A stretch of 64,000 nt of DNA from Lamellibrachia columna (Eukaryota > Annelida > Polychaeta > Sabellida > Siboglinidae): NCBI GenBank assembly GCA_963662155.1, contig OY759270.1, forward strand, positions 49,625,664-49,689,663, read 5' to 3'. The translations under genes and the position numbers were made by a program. The notes beneath the pieces are model-generated. The model was not told the origin of the DNA, made no database searches, and saw only the letters and a list, made by a program, of their open reading frames with translations. Positions 1 through 15,600 of the stretch are shown here, piece by piece. Within the stretch, counting starts at the first letter, position 1. Each line of letters begins with the position of its first letter.

Positions 1-297
1 AAAAGCTAGCATTGCAGTTGAATGATAGATCATTTATTCTATCTGTTTTAATCGAAAAAATACTGACATCGATTCATTCGAATTTCAACTGTTGTTAGCA
101 TGTACGTTTTCCAACCCAAAGGTCATACAACTATAAATTATAATGTCTTGAACATTGTGGATTTGATTGATGTTTTCTGAAGATTGGTGACATTATTGAC
201 TAGGCTACTTTATAAGAGATATGACGAAAATGTTTATGAAGCAGTGAGTTTGAGGTGATCTCTAGCAAACACAACCCCTTGTTGTAGCAATGTACAG

Positions 298-668
298 AAT
301 CTGCTGAATGACCCCAACATCCTACAGCACATTCACCAGATGTCTGAGACACTACAGAAGACAGAACAACTCAAGTCAGAGCTGAATCAACAGCAGCAAG
401 CACAGCAGAAGATGATGCAGCAGCAACAACAACAACAACAGCAGCAGCAGCAGCAGCATGACTTCATGGCAGTCCAGCAACAGCAACAACAGCAGCAACA
501 ACATGACTTCATGGCAGCCCAGCAACAACAGCAGCAGATGCAGCAGCATATGTTTCACGGGGTACCCCCTCCTCACATTCCACGAGAGGGTAGCAATGCC
601 ATTCACCCTCCACCAGATGCTTTCTTCATGGGTGACCAGGTTGGTGTGACCAGCAGTCTTGGGGGCAG
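298..668 (+). CDS. SCAF exon with poly-glutamine tract
   Basis: The exon opens after an AG at 296-297 and reads NLLNDPNILQHIHQMSET, then a run of CAG/CAA codons at about 382-545 interrupted by two HDFMA units. The end is either at 668 (GTAGAA donor) or 639 (GTTGGT donor); only the 639 end gives phase 0, which fits the next visible exon at 2290. The antisense and third-frame ORFs here are repeat shadows. The glutamine tract is a likely length-polymorphic site. Confidence 0.85.
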
Positions 669-3600
669 GTAGAAGTGTCACTGTGGCGACTCGACTATGT
701 TTTAAGGGCCCAGGCTGACTGTTCTATGCTTGTTTTGAATTTAGTATTTTCAGTAAAAGTTTTTTAAAGATAAACCAACCATTTCTTCACAAATTGAAGT
801 TGAAATACTAAATAATACTCCACATTAATAAAACTTTTTTCATTTATTTGGTGATGTTTCGTGATTTTAAAAATATGTTTGTAAATTTGTAAAAATGACT
901 CATAGAATGCCATCTTATATCATTTTGAGAAAACCCCCTAACAAATAAATTGCATACATATAACTATGACAGTGTCACTGATGATTCCATGAGCTATTTT
1001 GGTTTTGAATGAATGACGGTGACCAAGAAAATTTTGCGGAATTTTTAATGACAGCCAAAAGGTTTTTTATTTACACGACCCCTCTGCTCATAGATACATT
1101 CATTTCATATGCTGCATTTCAGCATTGTGTGTTTTATAAAACATTGAATTAGGTCATGTTTCTTAGTTGTTAAAATTAAGTGATAACAGAAATGTCAGTA
1201 GATATGTGTATCATGCTTGAAATGTGACATTTTACGTATTGTTGACAAAACATAGCAGCCATTTCTAATATTGACGTGTCCCCTTAATTTGTCACCACAA
1301 TGGCCCATAAAACTGTATTTGCAATGTGTTGTTGTCTACAATATCATATTACACCAGCCATCTGACAAACATGTGGTAGGGCATGTTTACGATCCAACGG
1401 GGTCACCAGGTCACATCTACTTGACATTTCCGTTATAAGCTTCAAAGGCACAATAAACTACGGCAGCTGATAATTACCGCTGGTTCAAAGTGGTAACACG
1501 CGGTCGTTACTATGGAAACATTGTCAGCGTTTCCAAGAAGTCGGGGGGGATTTCCCAAAGGACTATTTTAAAAAGATGGATTGGCGAAATATGATGTTAG
1601 TGCTGGGTGATTATTTAAGTTGTTAACGTTCAGTTCAATATTTCCTAGCATGTTATGAGAAGAAGAAAAAATTGTGTTAGTCGCTCCAGCAACCTTAATT
1701 TGTTCTTCCTCGTTGCTCCCTTATAAAGGGGTGAGGCTAGTTCTTACAGTGCTGCACCGCCCCAGCTGTTGTCCCTTCCTTCTCCCTCCACTTGTCATCC
1801 TCCTACACCTTTCTCACATCCATCTTTATGCACTCCTCCAATTTTTTCTTGCGGAAACTATCACAAAACTGAGAATACCTGTATGTGTTTTGAAGGTTGC
1901 AATCATTTGAGTAATTACATGGATCAAATTACAAGACACAATTATTATTATAGTTTCGATATCACTGATTACATTATTATAGTTTGAAATTTGTCGTAAT
2001 GTAGTTGAAATCAATAAAGTAATGAGTTGTGATGTTTGCATGACATAATTATGCTTATACTTTTAATCTCGTTGATTACATCATAGTAGGACAGTTTTAT
2101 TCTCACCCTAATGTGGTGGTAGCGTGAATAAGTCAATATGTTTTAGAAGAGGTGGTGTTTTCCATAAGTCAGCATCTCTGCCATGTCATGTACAATTGTA
2201 AGAAACTCCTGCATGCAGCATTGCTTGCGCTGTGCCATTTCCAGTGGGACTAGAATATGTTGTTAATGCTAACTCCATTGCTGTGACAGATGGGGATGCA
2301 TGGTCCCCCGCCGTCTGTTCCCCCTCTCATGGAGCAGGATGTCATCATGGTACCTGATGAGGAGGCAGCAGAGGAGGAACGCAGGGAGAGACGCAAGAGC
2401 TCCCGCCGCAGGTCACGCTCCAGGTAAGGCACAACACGTTGTCTTTTTCCTTGACTTAAACGCATAGGCCATTATTGCACCATCCTGGTCTATTTACGAC
2501 ACACTGCTCTGCTGTCAACAGTGGAAGCCAAGTACCCTTTCTAATCTGATCACTCCATCTCTTCAGTGGCCTACCTGCTGTCCTTTGAAATCTTGATTGG
2601 CTAACAATATTCTCTCTTGGCATACGGCAAACGTCCAAACTACTGGAGTCTTCCATGTCTGATTACATCTGTGATGGATTCAGGTGTGAATGTCCGCTCT
2701 GATCTGGTTATTTTGCGACCTGTCTGCCCTGTTATCACATGTAGGCAACACACCTCAGAGACTGTGTTTCTCCCCGCTATGGTAATGTACAAGGTGGAGG
2801 GATCAGATACATTCTGTAGTTACTGTACGGCAGCATGTGAGGTTATTGCACCTATGTGAAATGACAGACAGTGGCTGTTGTTGGTGTCATGCCTGCAGCT
2901 GTGGATGTCACCACACCGATGACACTTCTTGCAGCATGACTAACAGTTGTTATGTATCTCACTAGGAGTCCAAAGAGGAGGCGTCGTTCGAGGTCAAGGT
3001 CACGAGACCGCCGTCGCAGGTCAAGGTCACGAGAAAGAAGGCGTAGACCCAGGTAAGTAAACTAGTGCAATACTTCTGGTTGTGAGCGCTCTGCTTGTAT
3101 TAATCACTACCTTCCTCTAGTGTGTCGACCGAGTAGATAGATCAGGTAACTTACGACAGTAGAAAGCCTCAAGTCGATATTTAATTTTGGGCATGTTATT
3201 GTAAAGTAAGAGGTTGCAGTGAGATGGTCCCTTGTCAAGTGGCATGAACAAATGGCAAATTGTCAGTGAGATCGCAAAAATTTTCAGTTGCCATTTGACA
3301 TCATAGTTGACTCTAGATAGGCTCAATTTGTTTGCGAAGTATGTCTGAAACAATACGAGGGAAAAGCAACTTTTATAATCCAGTGATTTATTGACAACTA
3401 GGTCGAGTTCCACGGATGCTGAGAGGGATCGAGAGAAGAGAGAACGTGAGAGAGAACGAAAGAAGGAGGGTCTGCCACCATTGAAGGAGAATAACCTTAG
3501 CAGTGAGTCATGACATCTCTTATTAAAGTGAAACAAAACTCATGGTTTTCGACCTATGCACCTATAATAGTTGCTAAAACATAATCATTTGTAACTACAA

Positions 3601-6600
3601 TTAAGAATATCATGCCAGTGGTGTACTAGGAAAACCTTTGTTGAACACACAACCTCTTAATTTCATGGGCCACGCCATAATGTTAGATAACCCGACGTCA
3701 CGACTGGTATTCTGGCAATATTCACTCACCGAATGAAAATATATTTGTGTACACCTATTCCTATACTTGCTAATAGGCTATGACCATGCTATTTGCATCC
3801 AAACTCAACTTTTGTAACATATTTTTACTAAACTAGTCCTCTTTCTGGCAAAATAACATGTTTGTTTGAGACGTTGCGTTGGTTCTGCGTATGCTGGCCT
3901 CCCTTAATGTGTCACTCTAGTCTAGGTTGCCCCGATTTTATAGAGCTGCGCATGCGTTTATCGGTCTCGCTGGTTAACATGTCAGCCCTTGTTCATTCGG
4001 AGAAATGACCAGAATCTCCCACTTTTAAAACACATTCTGAGTAAATCACTGCCGTTATATTCTTAATTTTAGTTGCACGTGGTTAGTTTTTATTATCTCC
4101 GGTGCATAGCCCCAAAACCATGACTTGTTTTGCTATAGCTGTATCTCGCTCTGAATATTTACCATTCGATGAATAATTTTATTGGTTTATTATATTTCTA
4201 TTTTACAAGCACAAATGGATGGTTTGGTATTACTAGTCTTAAATGTTTTCACTAAAAAAGTTCACCCCTTCATTCAGTTGTGGAAACAAGAACAGATTTG
4301 TAGTAGATCCTGCCTGTATAAACTTATTTACATGTTCGTGGTAACAGTTTTTGTCATGTTTTAGTAGCACTGGTACATTTTAAAGAGGCGTATGATTTGG
4401 TTGTTCCGTGTCTTGTGTTGGTCATTGGAGAATCTTCCCTTGCAGTCTGCACACGCACGCTGTGGTTGGGACATCTCGCCAAGCAGACAATGGAGGAAGA
4501 CTTGAGAAAGGAGTTAGAGAGTTACGGTGAAGTTGACAGCATCCACGTAAGCACTTGCTGGCATTCTGTGCTGGCCACTCAGTGCTGCCTCCTGGTGGTG
4601 GCTGGAAGCAGCAACACAACAGCATTTATATTTCACTTATGATTTACCAAGGTTGTGTTTCATTCTCTCCTGATATCGTAAATTCAATGGTTCACACAAG
4701 TAGTGGAAAATTTATGGAGATAGAATTTTTCTCAAGGTCAGGGAAAAATTGTGGAATTTGTATTATTTCAGTCGAAAGTGCATTCTCGTGGTTAATACTG
4801 TTGTGTCAAAGCTCATATACAAAATTCCATTTTATATTATCTTTATGTTGATTTGAATTTGAGGTTAAAAGGGGTGGGTTGGACAGCTGTAGAGTGAACT
4901 GGACGGTTGTAGGGGAGCTTGGAGGCAATTGTAGAACACACTCACTTGTTTGTCATTTTGTCAGGGAATTTGTAAATTAGTTCCTTGTATGAAACCTTAA
5001 TTCTAATCAGTATTGGTCAGTCTAGAGTGCCTTGCCTTGGCATATCCGTTAGATATCGGATCTATTTAATATGTTTGGTGCATGTTTGTGTGTGACACTG
5101 AGCCCTGTGATGGTACTTGATCTATGCCTTGGCTTACAGCTCATCCCACCACGGGGCTGTGCCTATGTGTGTCTGTCACTGCGGAGGGACGCAGCTCGTG
5201 CCCTCGACCGTTTGCGCGGCGCCAAGCTCATGGGGAACACCCTTAAGGTGAGTGCTGCTGCTGCCACCTAGGGGCCACACAGGTGGTGTCCACTTGTCTT
5301 CGCAGCTGTACATGTCTGGTGGCTGTTAAGCTGGATTGCATCACAAAGCAATACACGTAACATTTAATGTTTTTGTTTGGAAGCATTTATCTGCTTACTG
5401 TGTATATTTTACCATTGTGTAATTTTGGCTTCTAGACATTTGATAAAATGATTATCAGATCATAGACTTGTATGCAGAGTGGATGAGATTGACACTGCGA
5501 TATTGGCAAATATATTGCAATTGTTACTATTACAATTATTTTATACATCTGTCTGATTACTGGTTACATCTTTTTTTGGTATAATAAAGCTGCAGAACCC
5601 TTAGGGATAGCTGACAGTTCCCTGGGGAGAAAGGTTTGCCTTCAGACCCCTTGGGGTTAATCTTCCAAAGTATGGCAGAGGGAGGATAGTTTGCCCCAGA
5701 CCTTGGAGGGGCATGCATCCCTACCCCCCCCCCTAAGTATGGCGGGGCACGTAGCCCCACACCCTGGCGAAGGGGCTGCCCAAGTTTAATTAGGCTTATT
5801 GTTTCACTGGATTTCTGACATGTTGCATGCAACAAGATTCTCTTGTCCTGTGTACGTGATCTTGTCCTGTGTACGTGATCTTGCTGAAAGGTATGCGTTC
5901 TTATTCCTCTTCTATTTTGTTGATAATTTCCATTAATCCTTGCAGCATTTTTATGCCCCAAATGACCCAATTATCTGTGTATTGTAGGGAGACTAGCATC
6001 GTTTCCAAAATCTCTCTGCATTGGCTCGGCTATTTCTTGGCTTTGGAAAAGTTATAAGACAAAATATGTTTCCTTGGTCTTCGGCACTTGTGTGGATGCG
6101 TGTTGCTATCAAAGTTTAGACAAATTTAGTGTCTGAAACAGTTGCAAATACATCTGAAATCTGCAAATGTGAACATGAATAAGCTGCGTAATGTTAACAT
6201 TTCTTCACAGAGTTTAGAGGTGTTTGTTGTGTGCAGTCTAGATGTGGTGATATATGAAATACAGGTAAGAAATCTTATCACTGATGGTTGCACAGTCCCT
6301 GACTCCATCGTTATTGTTATTTTATGGTATTTAAAAAAATTCTTTTGAACTCCTGTTTCTTCCATAATCTGTGCCTGTCTTATGGTGTCCATGCATCAAC
6401 ATTGTATATAGCTAGAAACAGAACCCTATAAATAAATGTTGCCACCTTTCAGATAATTTAGAAGTACACTTTCTGAATAAAATCCACCATTTTGGCCTTT
6501 GTTGGCTTGTTTGTCAGTATGCAGAGAAGTATTTGTTGTAAGACTGTCATATAAAGACAATAATTGTAATATGATGCCAAGCAATTAGGTTTGAGTTCCT

Positions 6601-9600
6601 TTGATGCAGAGCTAGTAAGTTGTCATTAAAGAAGGCATTCCTGAATTGCATTTTGTTTACTCCTGCAGGAAGTAAATCTTCAAAAGTAGTGTTAATTTAT
6701 CATGCATGTTTATGCAAAAACCACTTTACTGCATTTGATTGATAAAATAAGTGAATTGTATTCAATATGTCCCATCTAATGCAAAATAGCAAGCCAGGCT
6801 TCTTAACAGTGTTACATATTTTCTATTGTGTCACTTGAACCGTATAAACTCTCAGCTATTTTATGTCCTACTTCAGCACTCTATCAGCTCAGACAGGAAT
6901 TGTGTTTTTATCAGAAATATATTTTCAAGACATATCCCAACAATGAAGCCAACACACAATGGTTGTTAGTGGAGTTATACTGGTTTGTCAGGTGTGTAGT
7001 GTGTCAGGTGTGTAGGTGCCATCTAAAAACATGTTGGTTATTTTTTAAATGTGTTTTGTTGGGGTTAGCAGTTGTTTCATTAAATACGTTCTTCAATGTA
7101 TTTTCCAAAAAAAAATTTCATCTATTTTTTTATCACGGTTCATATTATGATGAAAAAGGATATGTTTTCAAAGTTTCATGTTTAAGTTTAAATTATGTTG
7201 ATTTTCATCATTGTTTTGAGATGGCATCTAGATTGTGAGATATAAATCGTATAATGCAGGCGGGACAGGTAAGTCCTCTATGCCTTACAACTTGGGATCA
7301 TACATTGAATGACGTGTCATCAAGCCTGGGATAATTGTCCCACGGGCCTCCAGCTTTATGTCACCCTGAACAGGACAATTGTCCCACCAACCAGAAGGTT
7401 TGTTTGTGTGTCTGTTGAACAGATCTCGTCTTAAGTTGTCTCAGATATGCAGCTGCTTGGTATAAAGTATAGCAATGAGTGCAATTCTATATAGTAGTGT
7501 CTCCTAGAGTGAAAAGTCACGATCCACCAGTTATTACTTGGTGTAATTACCACAGGACATTGTGAATAAATATTCGAAAGCACAGCATTAAATCCATTAG
7601 AAAACTATCTAGTCATTCCAGTTATAGTAGTGAGCATGCACTGTCAATACAGCTAGCTAATCTACGTTGGTAGCAAAGGCTCAAGAAAACAGATTCCCTA
7701 GCTTAGCTGTTAAATCATCATATGAAACAGTTGCTCTTTACAGAACATATCATTCGACAGTGGCATGAGATGTTTGTTGTGAATGCAGTTGGCTTATTGT
7801 ATTGCCTTATGTTTTTCATCCAAGCTGTTTTGCATCTCCTCCCAAGCAGTTAGGATATTTACCAGGGATACAGTCATTATCGAGTTTTGGTGGTAATGTG
7901 AAAATTCCCCAGAAAAAAGTGGTTACATGAGTGAAAGAGCTAGTACCCATTAGTTTGGGTGGTATTGTGTGAAAATTCCTCAGAAAATTATTATGTTTTT
8001 TAATTAATAGTTATATTTATATATATGTGTTTGAAAGAGCTAGTACTCATTAGTTTTGCTGGTAGTGTGAAAATCCCCCAGAAAATATGTATGAAAGAGG
8101 TATTACTCATTTCCAACAGCAATTATATCTAATGTAATGAAAGTTTGCCCAGCATGCCGGAATACATCCAGTGAATAACAAACCAGGCGACATCAATTGT
8201 CTTTTTTTCAGGCAACTTTCAGCAGAAAACTACAGTTGTGCTTCAGTGTGAGATGGGTGCCTAGTTTGAAGTGTTTCCTGTAGATTTGTTTTGCAACATT
8301 TACAACATGGTGTTTATCCAAAGCCAACCACTAACTCATATAAACACCACAAACTAAACAAGTACAAATCATATTGCCATGTGAGAAGGTCACTTTGCCA
8401 AGTTGAGATATAAACTGTATACAAATGTGTTCAGACACGAGTGACACAGATGTCTTCCTGTGTCATATCATACTTGTCAGAGTCTGTCCCTTGTAGGCAG
8501 GCTGGGAACCCCCAGAATTACACAGTCTTCTTTACTGTTTGAATAGAACTTAGCTGAAATATTGTAACAAAATGATGTTGGCCTTGAGAAATGGGCATTC
8601 TGTTGTGGATTCGTGCAGTGATTTTGGCAAGTTTTCTAAGACTGGTTTCCCTGCTTCCTCCCTGGGAAAAAACTTACAAGTATTTTATACACAGTGTTTG
8701 TTATTACTTGTTGACTGTGTCTGACTGACTTGTCACCATTGTCTTACTCTAAATATGACCATGGGGTCTACATGTAATTGTCTTGTTGCTTTCTAGTTTA
8801 TTGTTGACCATGCTGGAAATGTGTTCAAATAAACTTAATGTGGAGTAATCTTAATGGTGACGAACAATTGCTTTTTTAGCAGGTTTTCCATGGTGATGAT
8901 TCTAAGTGGGAGTTAACCACAGTTAATGTACTGCATGATAAATATCTATATAGTGAGATGAGATCAATTTAAATTAGACATAATAATGCACCATATATTT
9001 CCCAATATAAACCTGCTCTAAGGTGCTAGAGATGCTTACACTACAGGTATTGGGTTAACTACGCAGGTGTCAGTGTGTTCCATGACCATGGTCAAGTAAC
9101 ATTTGTATGTGCTTCTCATCCTAAAAGGCTGCCTGGGCTCCTGGCACTGGCGTGAAAGAGTCAAACTTCAAGGCCAACTGGGACGTGGACATGGGTGTGA
9201 CATATGTACCATGGGACGACCTGCCAAGTGTCAACGTTGATGCACTCACAGTGGGCGGGATGATTGATAACGACTCCCTGCCTGAATACATGAAGAGTAA
9301 GTCTTCACAGAGACAAATACATACACGCACACACATATGCTCGCACACAAATACTATATCTACTGATATCTTTCTTTCATGGTGGGTAAGTATAAATGGA
9401 TATTATATTAATTACGTACGGATATTACATACACTTAGATGCATAGCTTTTCGTTGGCAATACACAAGCCTATTTTATTTTGGTATCTTAAAAACATAAG
9501 TGTGTGCAGCTACTTTCTTGTGGGATTACATGGAGAATATTCGGTTTGTTTCATTCAAGTATATGTGATTGTATATGCATACTATTTTTTACATTGATTA

Positions 9601-12600
9601 CTTGATACTTAGTAACATCTAAACACTTGTTGAAATTGTAAGAATGAAGACTTATTTTGATGTTATGTTCTGGGTACCAAACATCATAAAATAAGTGTTC
9701 CAGCGATGAGAAAGCAACAGATTCAAATCTTCTAGATCATGCTATACTAAAAAAATGTCAAGTTTCAAAATTGTTGAACAAATGGTCCTACATATGATAT
9801 TTGTTACTATTTAGCCTCAAAACAAATTAAGAACAAATGTTAAAGAGAATAAATTAAAGCCAGAAAGGTCATTTAAGTTGCTATAAGCATGTTTAAACCC
9901 ACTGCAATTCACCTTGCAATTCAACAATAAATTTCTGATCAGTAAAACAGAACAGAACACGAATCGGTTTAAGTTAAATTAAATATTGTCGGCATTCTAA
10001 TACTTACTTACATAGGTAGCCACTTCAACCATTGCCAATGCAAAAATCCAGAACGGCTATGTCCCATCTTGCTACCTTTGACATTGATGTGACACGTCTT
10101 GTGTTGACAGAGAAGTCCGATGACGAGGAAGGTGATGGGAAGGCGACCACAGACACCATGGAGACAGCGGTGACAGGGGATGGCCCTGTCCATCCACAAC
10201 TCATGCCACAGATGATTCAGCCCGGTACCTCCATGCCGGCCGGCATGCAGGCCATCGTGCCAACTCATGTGATGCCGGGTAAGGCCAGCTGACATGACCT
10301 TGTGTCGCTGTCATTCTCGTACTGGGACTGTAACTGACACTGATGACATGGCTGGCTGTGTCATCTCTGGTTCTGTCTATCAACATGGCAAAGTGACTCA
10401 AACTTACATGGCAAAGTGACTCAAACTTACATGGCAAAGTGATTAAAACTCACATGGCAAAGTGACTCAAACTTACATGGCAAAGTGACTAAAATTTACA
10501 TGGCAAAGTGATTAAAACTCACATGCCAAAGTGACTCAAACTCACATGGCAAAGTGACTCAAACTTACATTGCAAAGTGACTCAAACTTTCATGGCGAAG
10601 TTATTAAAACTCACATGGCAAAGTTACTCAAACTTACATGGCGAAGTGATTAAAACTCACATGGCGAAGTGACTCAAACTTAATGGCAAAGTGACTCAAA
10701 TTTACATGGCAAAGTGATTAAAACTCGCATGGCAAAGTGACTCGAACTTACTTTGCAAAGTGACTCAAACTTTCATGGTGAAGTAATTAAAACTCACATG
10801 GCAAAGTGACTCAAACTTACATGGCAAAGAGACTCGAACTTACATGGTAAAGTGACTCACTTGCATTTCAAAGTGACTTAAACTTACATGGAAAGTGACT
10901 AAATTTTATGTGACAAAGTGACTCAAACTTACTTGGCAAAGTGACTCAATTTTACGTGGTAAAGTAGCTAAAACTTGCTTGGCAGAGTGACTAAATTTTA
11001 TGTGACAAAGTCACTTAAACTTACTTGGCAAATTGACACAAACTTGGCAAAGTAGCACAAACTTACTTGGCAAAGTGACTCGATTTTAAATGGCCAATTA
11101 GCTAAAAAGTTGCTTGGCAAAGTGACTCAAATTTGCACTGCAAAGTGACTAAATTTTATATAACGAAGGGACTCAAACTTACTTGGCAAAGTGACTAAAT
11201 TTTACATGGCAAAGTAGCTCAAACTTGCTTGACAAAGTGATGCAAATTTGCATTGCAAAGTGACTGAATTTTTATATGGCAAAGTGACTCAAACTTACTT
11301 GGCAAAGTGACCCAAACTTACATGGCAAAGTGACTCGAGACTTGCATCTCACAGCATAGTTGCATGGCTAAAATTCATGGCAACAATTTATACTCGCATG
11401 ACAAAATTGCTCAAATTTAAATGGCAAAATGGCTTTCAAATGGTCTAGATTAAGGTGTAACAAAGTAATTAAAACTGTCCACAATTCATGTGGTGAAGTG
11501 ATTCATATGGCAAGGTGATTAAAATGTGCATATCAATGTTGATCAGACTTGCTGTGTGAAGCCTAAGCTTCACTTGGCAGTAAGGCTAAAAGGGCAAGAT
11601 ACTCATTTGACCATGTCAGTAATGGTATAAAAGAAATATGACACGAATCAATGTAAAGGTGATGAAAGACGAAAGAAGAAGAATTACAGAAGAAGCTTTT
11701 GAAAACTTAATGAAACACAGCAGAATAAGAGAAACAGAAATTGGGGAGTCAACTGAATCTACAAGAAGAGCATAGAAAGTGGCAGGCAAACCAAGGCAGC
11801 GTCATTACAGAAATGATCCGACAAGAATCTATGACAATGCAGTGGTAGTGTATACCATAGAATACTTGTTTCAAGATAAACCAGGCTAACTAAAATGCTT
11901 ACTTAACATTTCACAACAGAAAGTATATCTAATTGACATGGTTTTTACCTGTCAATAAAAATTTTTGGTTAAATTTCACACTCCAAGAAACCGGAACGTT
12001 TATCAATTCAAGTGTGTCTGATTGTTTTTACTTCATCTGAAGGCAAATTTCAGTTGATGCCATTTGTGGCTTTGTCAGTTTTCTTGCAGCATAATTCGAG
12101 AACAGGAGCAGCAACAATCAAACAATTTGGCCCAGCTTCATACTATGAATGGCCTGGCAGAGTTTGATGTAAAAATCAAAACATCAATGCTAAGGTTGAG
12201 CATAATTTTAAAATCAAACCTGTGAAAGTCATGGCCAGAAAATCAGTGCTACATAGTAGCTGAAAAACATCCAGTGCAGGAGTAGCACATATTTAATGTT
12301 CAAGAACTACTCTTAATACTGTATAACTGTAGGTTGAAAGCATTATTGTTCCATTTTGTATGCGTTTGTGTGAACATTGCTCTTTAAAGATGTCCAGCAA
12401 TTACATAAAAAATCTGGAGAAAAAAACACTGGATTAGAAACTTAAAAACATGTAAATCATGATCAATGGAAGCTGAAGCTATGCTCTACAGGCTGACAAT
12501 ATGCCAGAACTATTAGTAGTAAGTACATTACAATTAGTTTCCTAGCTACAGCTAATCACACAACTATTAGTAGTAAGTACATTACAATTAGTTTCCTAGC

Positions 12601-15600
12601 TACAGCTAATCACACAACTATTAGTAGTAAGTACATTACAATTAGTTTCCTAGCTACAGCTAATCACACAACTATTAGTAGTAAGTACGTTACAATTAGT
12701 TTCCTAGCTACAGCTAATCACACAACTATTAGTAGTAAGTACATTACAATTAGTTTCCTAGCTACAGTTAATCACACAACTATTAGTAGTAAGTACGTTA
12801 CAATTAGTTTCCTAGCTACAGCTAATCACACAACTATTAGTAGTAAGTACATTACAATTAGTTTCCTAGCTACAGCTAATCACACAACTATTAGTAGTAA
12901 GTACGTTACAATTAGTTTCCTAGCTACAGCTAATCACACAACTATTAGTAGTAAGTACGTTACAATTAGTTTCCTAGCTACAGCTAATCACAATACTTTT
13001 TTTATAACAGAAAATTTAATGGAGTAATTACCTATATTTTATGTTAAATTAACTGTCAAGGGAAATGACTGTATTCAAACTTTACTGAAGCCATGTTCAA
13101 GGAATTAAATGTTGGCTGATTTTGGCATTGTTTAAAATGCAGTTAGATATATTATATCCACCTTGATTAATATTTGAACAATAAAAGTGGTCACATATGG
13201 TTATTATAAGCTATGATTAACATTTTAATGAATGACATGATTAAATGCATTATTCTGTAATTAAATTTTTTTTTTTAAACAAGCTGTGCAATGCTGTAGT
13301 TAAAAAAATGGTATGCAAAGATGTCTAATAATTTTTTTTTTTTAAACAGTCATTGTACGCGAATATACAGTCAAAGGAAAGCCAAATGCACAAGGTGTCG
13401 ACAATCCATGTTTTTTCAGTTGGTCCTCAAACGCCTGAACTTGTTTCCACAGCAAATATCCACAAACTGTAACAACTCTCAATTGAACAAACATTGAAAG
13501 ACTAAACAATTTTTTTCTTCTGACATGTGTTACTTGTACCAAAGGAAAGAAAACATGAAACAAATATCACAAAGGAACAATAGCCCAAACCAAAGTGGAA
13601 AAATATGTAAATATTAGATATCATAGAAGCAAAGGACAAAATAAAACACCTAAATAATGCCCCAGACCATTGGTCGCGCACAGCATTGGTTTATCTTGCA
13701 GACCATTGGTCGCGCACAGCATTGGTTTATCTTGCAGACCATTGGTCGCGCACAGCATTGGTTTATCTTGCAGCACACCAGAAAGTTTGATTATTTTTTA
13801 AATGAAAGAAATTGATTTAAGGTATCTTCTAACTAACACCACTTTATATGGAACTGGATTTCATATATGGTGCCTGGCATATATTTAGAATCAGTGTAGG
13901 ATGTATGCTCAACCTTTTGTGACATACTTATAAATTAAAGCTTATGTAATCAATTACAGTTTATTAGGTTTACAATCATGGTTGATTCAAACTTTGGTCA
14001 TACCTCAATTCATACATATTTGTGTAGTATAATGGTCATAACATTTCTGTTCAGTGCATGATGTAAATAAAATCAGTACTATCAGTCTCTGCTGAAATGT
14101 TCGTATTGTGCATGTTACAGCAAATTACATCAACAATGTGTATTTTTTGGCCACAAACAATGAAAAAGGTTTGATTTGAAATAAATAAACAAGTTTCATG
14201 TCTAACTAGAAAGATAATTGCATCAGTACCAAAATAACATGTCCGTCTGGACAAAGTGTATATGTATGGTTACTACACCAAGATTAGACAAAAACAGATT
14301 ATTGCTCCAAATGTTGAATAAACCACCATAATAAAAACCAATGTGTTAGAATGGCTGCAATATTTGTGTCCAGTACCACTAAAAAGATGATTATTTAGTA
14401 CCAAATGAACAGACCTTTGATTCCCAATGGATGGGTTGTAGTTAGTAAAAAGCACAACGTTGGTACAGTGAAGACCTAAGACCTAATGTTGATGACCCAA
14501 TGAGGGTTAGATGCCCGGGGGGGTACTGCCATACCAAAATGGTGGGGGTGTCCCACCAGAGCCATGGAGAGAGAGAGATCAAGAAATTTAGGGTCACCAA
14601 GAGAGAATTATTGAACAATTTATCTAATATCTATAAGCGTAAGGTAAGCCCGGGCGAAACGTTTTCATTGGGAAATTTCCTCTTCGGTGAAAGAGAGAAT
14701 TATCAGATTTAAATGGGGAACAAAGAGAGAAAAAAAAAATTTTTTTCTTCGGACAGTAAAATGGCCAAAAACGGGCATTTGCACGACACATACATGTATA
14801 CCTCAGTATAGGGAGTACCCCCCCCAGGTTAGATGACCCTTCAACCCCCCTTGATTATGGGCCTGCCTATCAACACGTTTTTATCGGCATAAACATGAGT
14901 ATCTGGTGAAATAGAGACATGCAATGTACAAAGGTTGAGATATGGGAATGTGTATTTGTATATCACTATTATTGCATGGCCACTGAAACTGTAAGTGTGC
15001 AAAGTAACTCATCAGCCAAGCATCAGCACATTGTCAAACTTTTAGGCATTCCAGTTTTTCACAAACTATGTTTAATGTTTGCTCTATATAATGTCTTGTT
15101 TCTCGACTATAACTGTCAACTGTAACAGGTGACTGTGAAAATAAATAGTTGTTTAATAGTCATGTATAGGTCTCATCCTGGGACTTGTTGGTGCGATCCC
15201 AGTGATACTGGTATGGACTGCCAGTTATGACTGTTGGTTTGATCATAGTGGTTTCAATGTAAAATGCCATTGATGTGCTGTATTGGACTGTTGGTATGAT
15301 GCCAATGACATGCTATATTGGACTGTTGGCATGATGCCAATGACATGCTGTATTGGACTGTTGGCATGATGCCAATGGCGTGTTGTATTGGACTGTTGGT
15401 ATGATGCCAATGACATGCTGTATTGGACTGTTGGTATGATGCCAATGACATGCTGCATTGGACTGTTGGTAAGATTCCAATGACATGTTACATTGAACTG
15501 TGAATGATGAACGATGCCAATGTAACATGCCAAATGTTGACTGCAGGTATGATCCCAGTGATGCCAATGGGCATGATGCCGCCCCATCCAATGGTGATGC

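Noticed and set aside
3117..3536. 139-residue minus-strand ORF
   Set aside because: Overlaps an RS exon antisense; composition explained by the exon.
5557..5970. 137-residue minus-strand ORF
   Set aside because: Lies in a low-complexity intronic stretch with no family resemblance.
6828..7238. 136-residue ORF in an SCAF intron
   Set aside because: AT-rich, no recognisable motif, no splice or promoter context; chance ORF.
12509..12991. CRISPR-like array
   Set aside because: Units are contiguous with no unique spacers, and the genome is animal.
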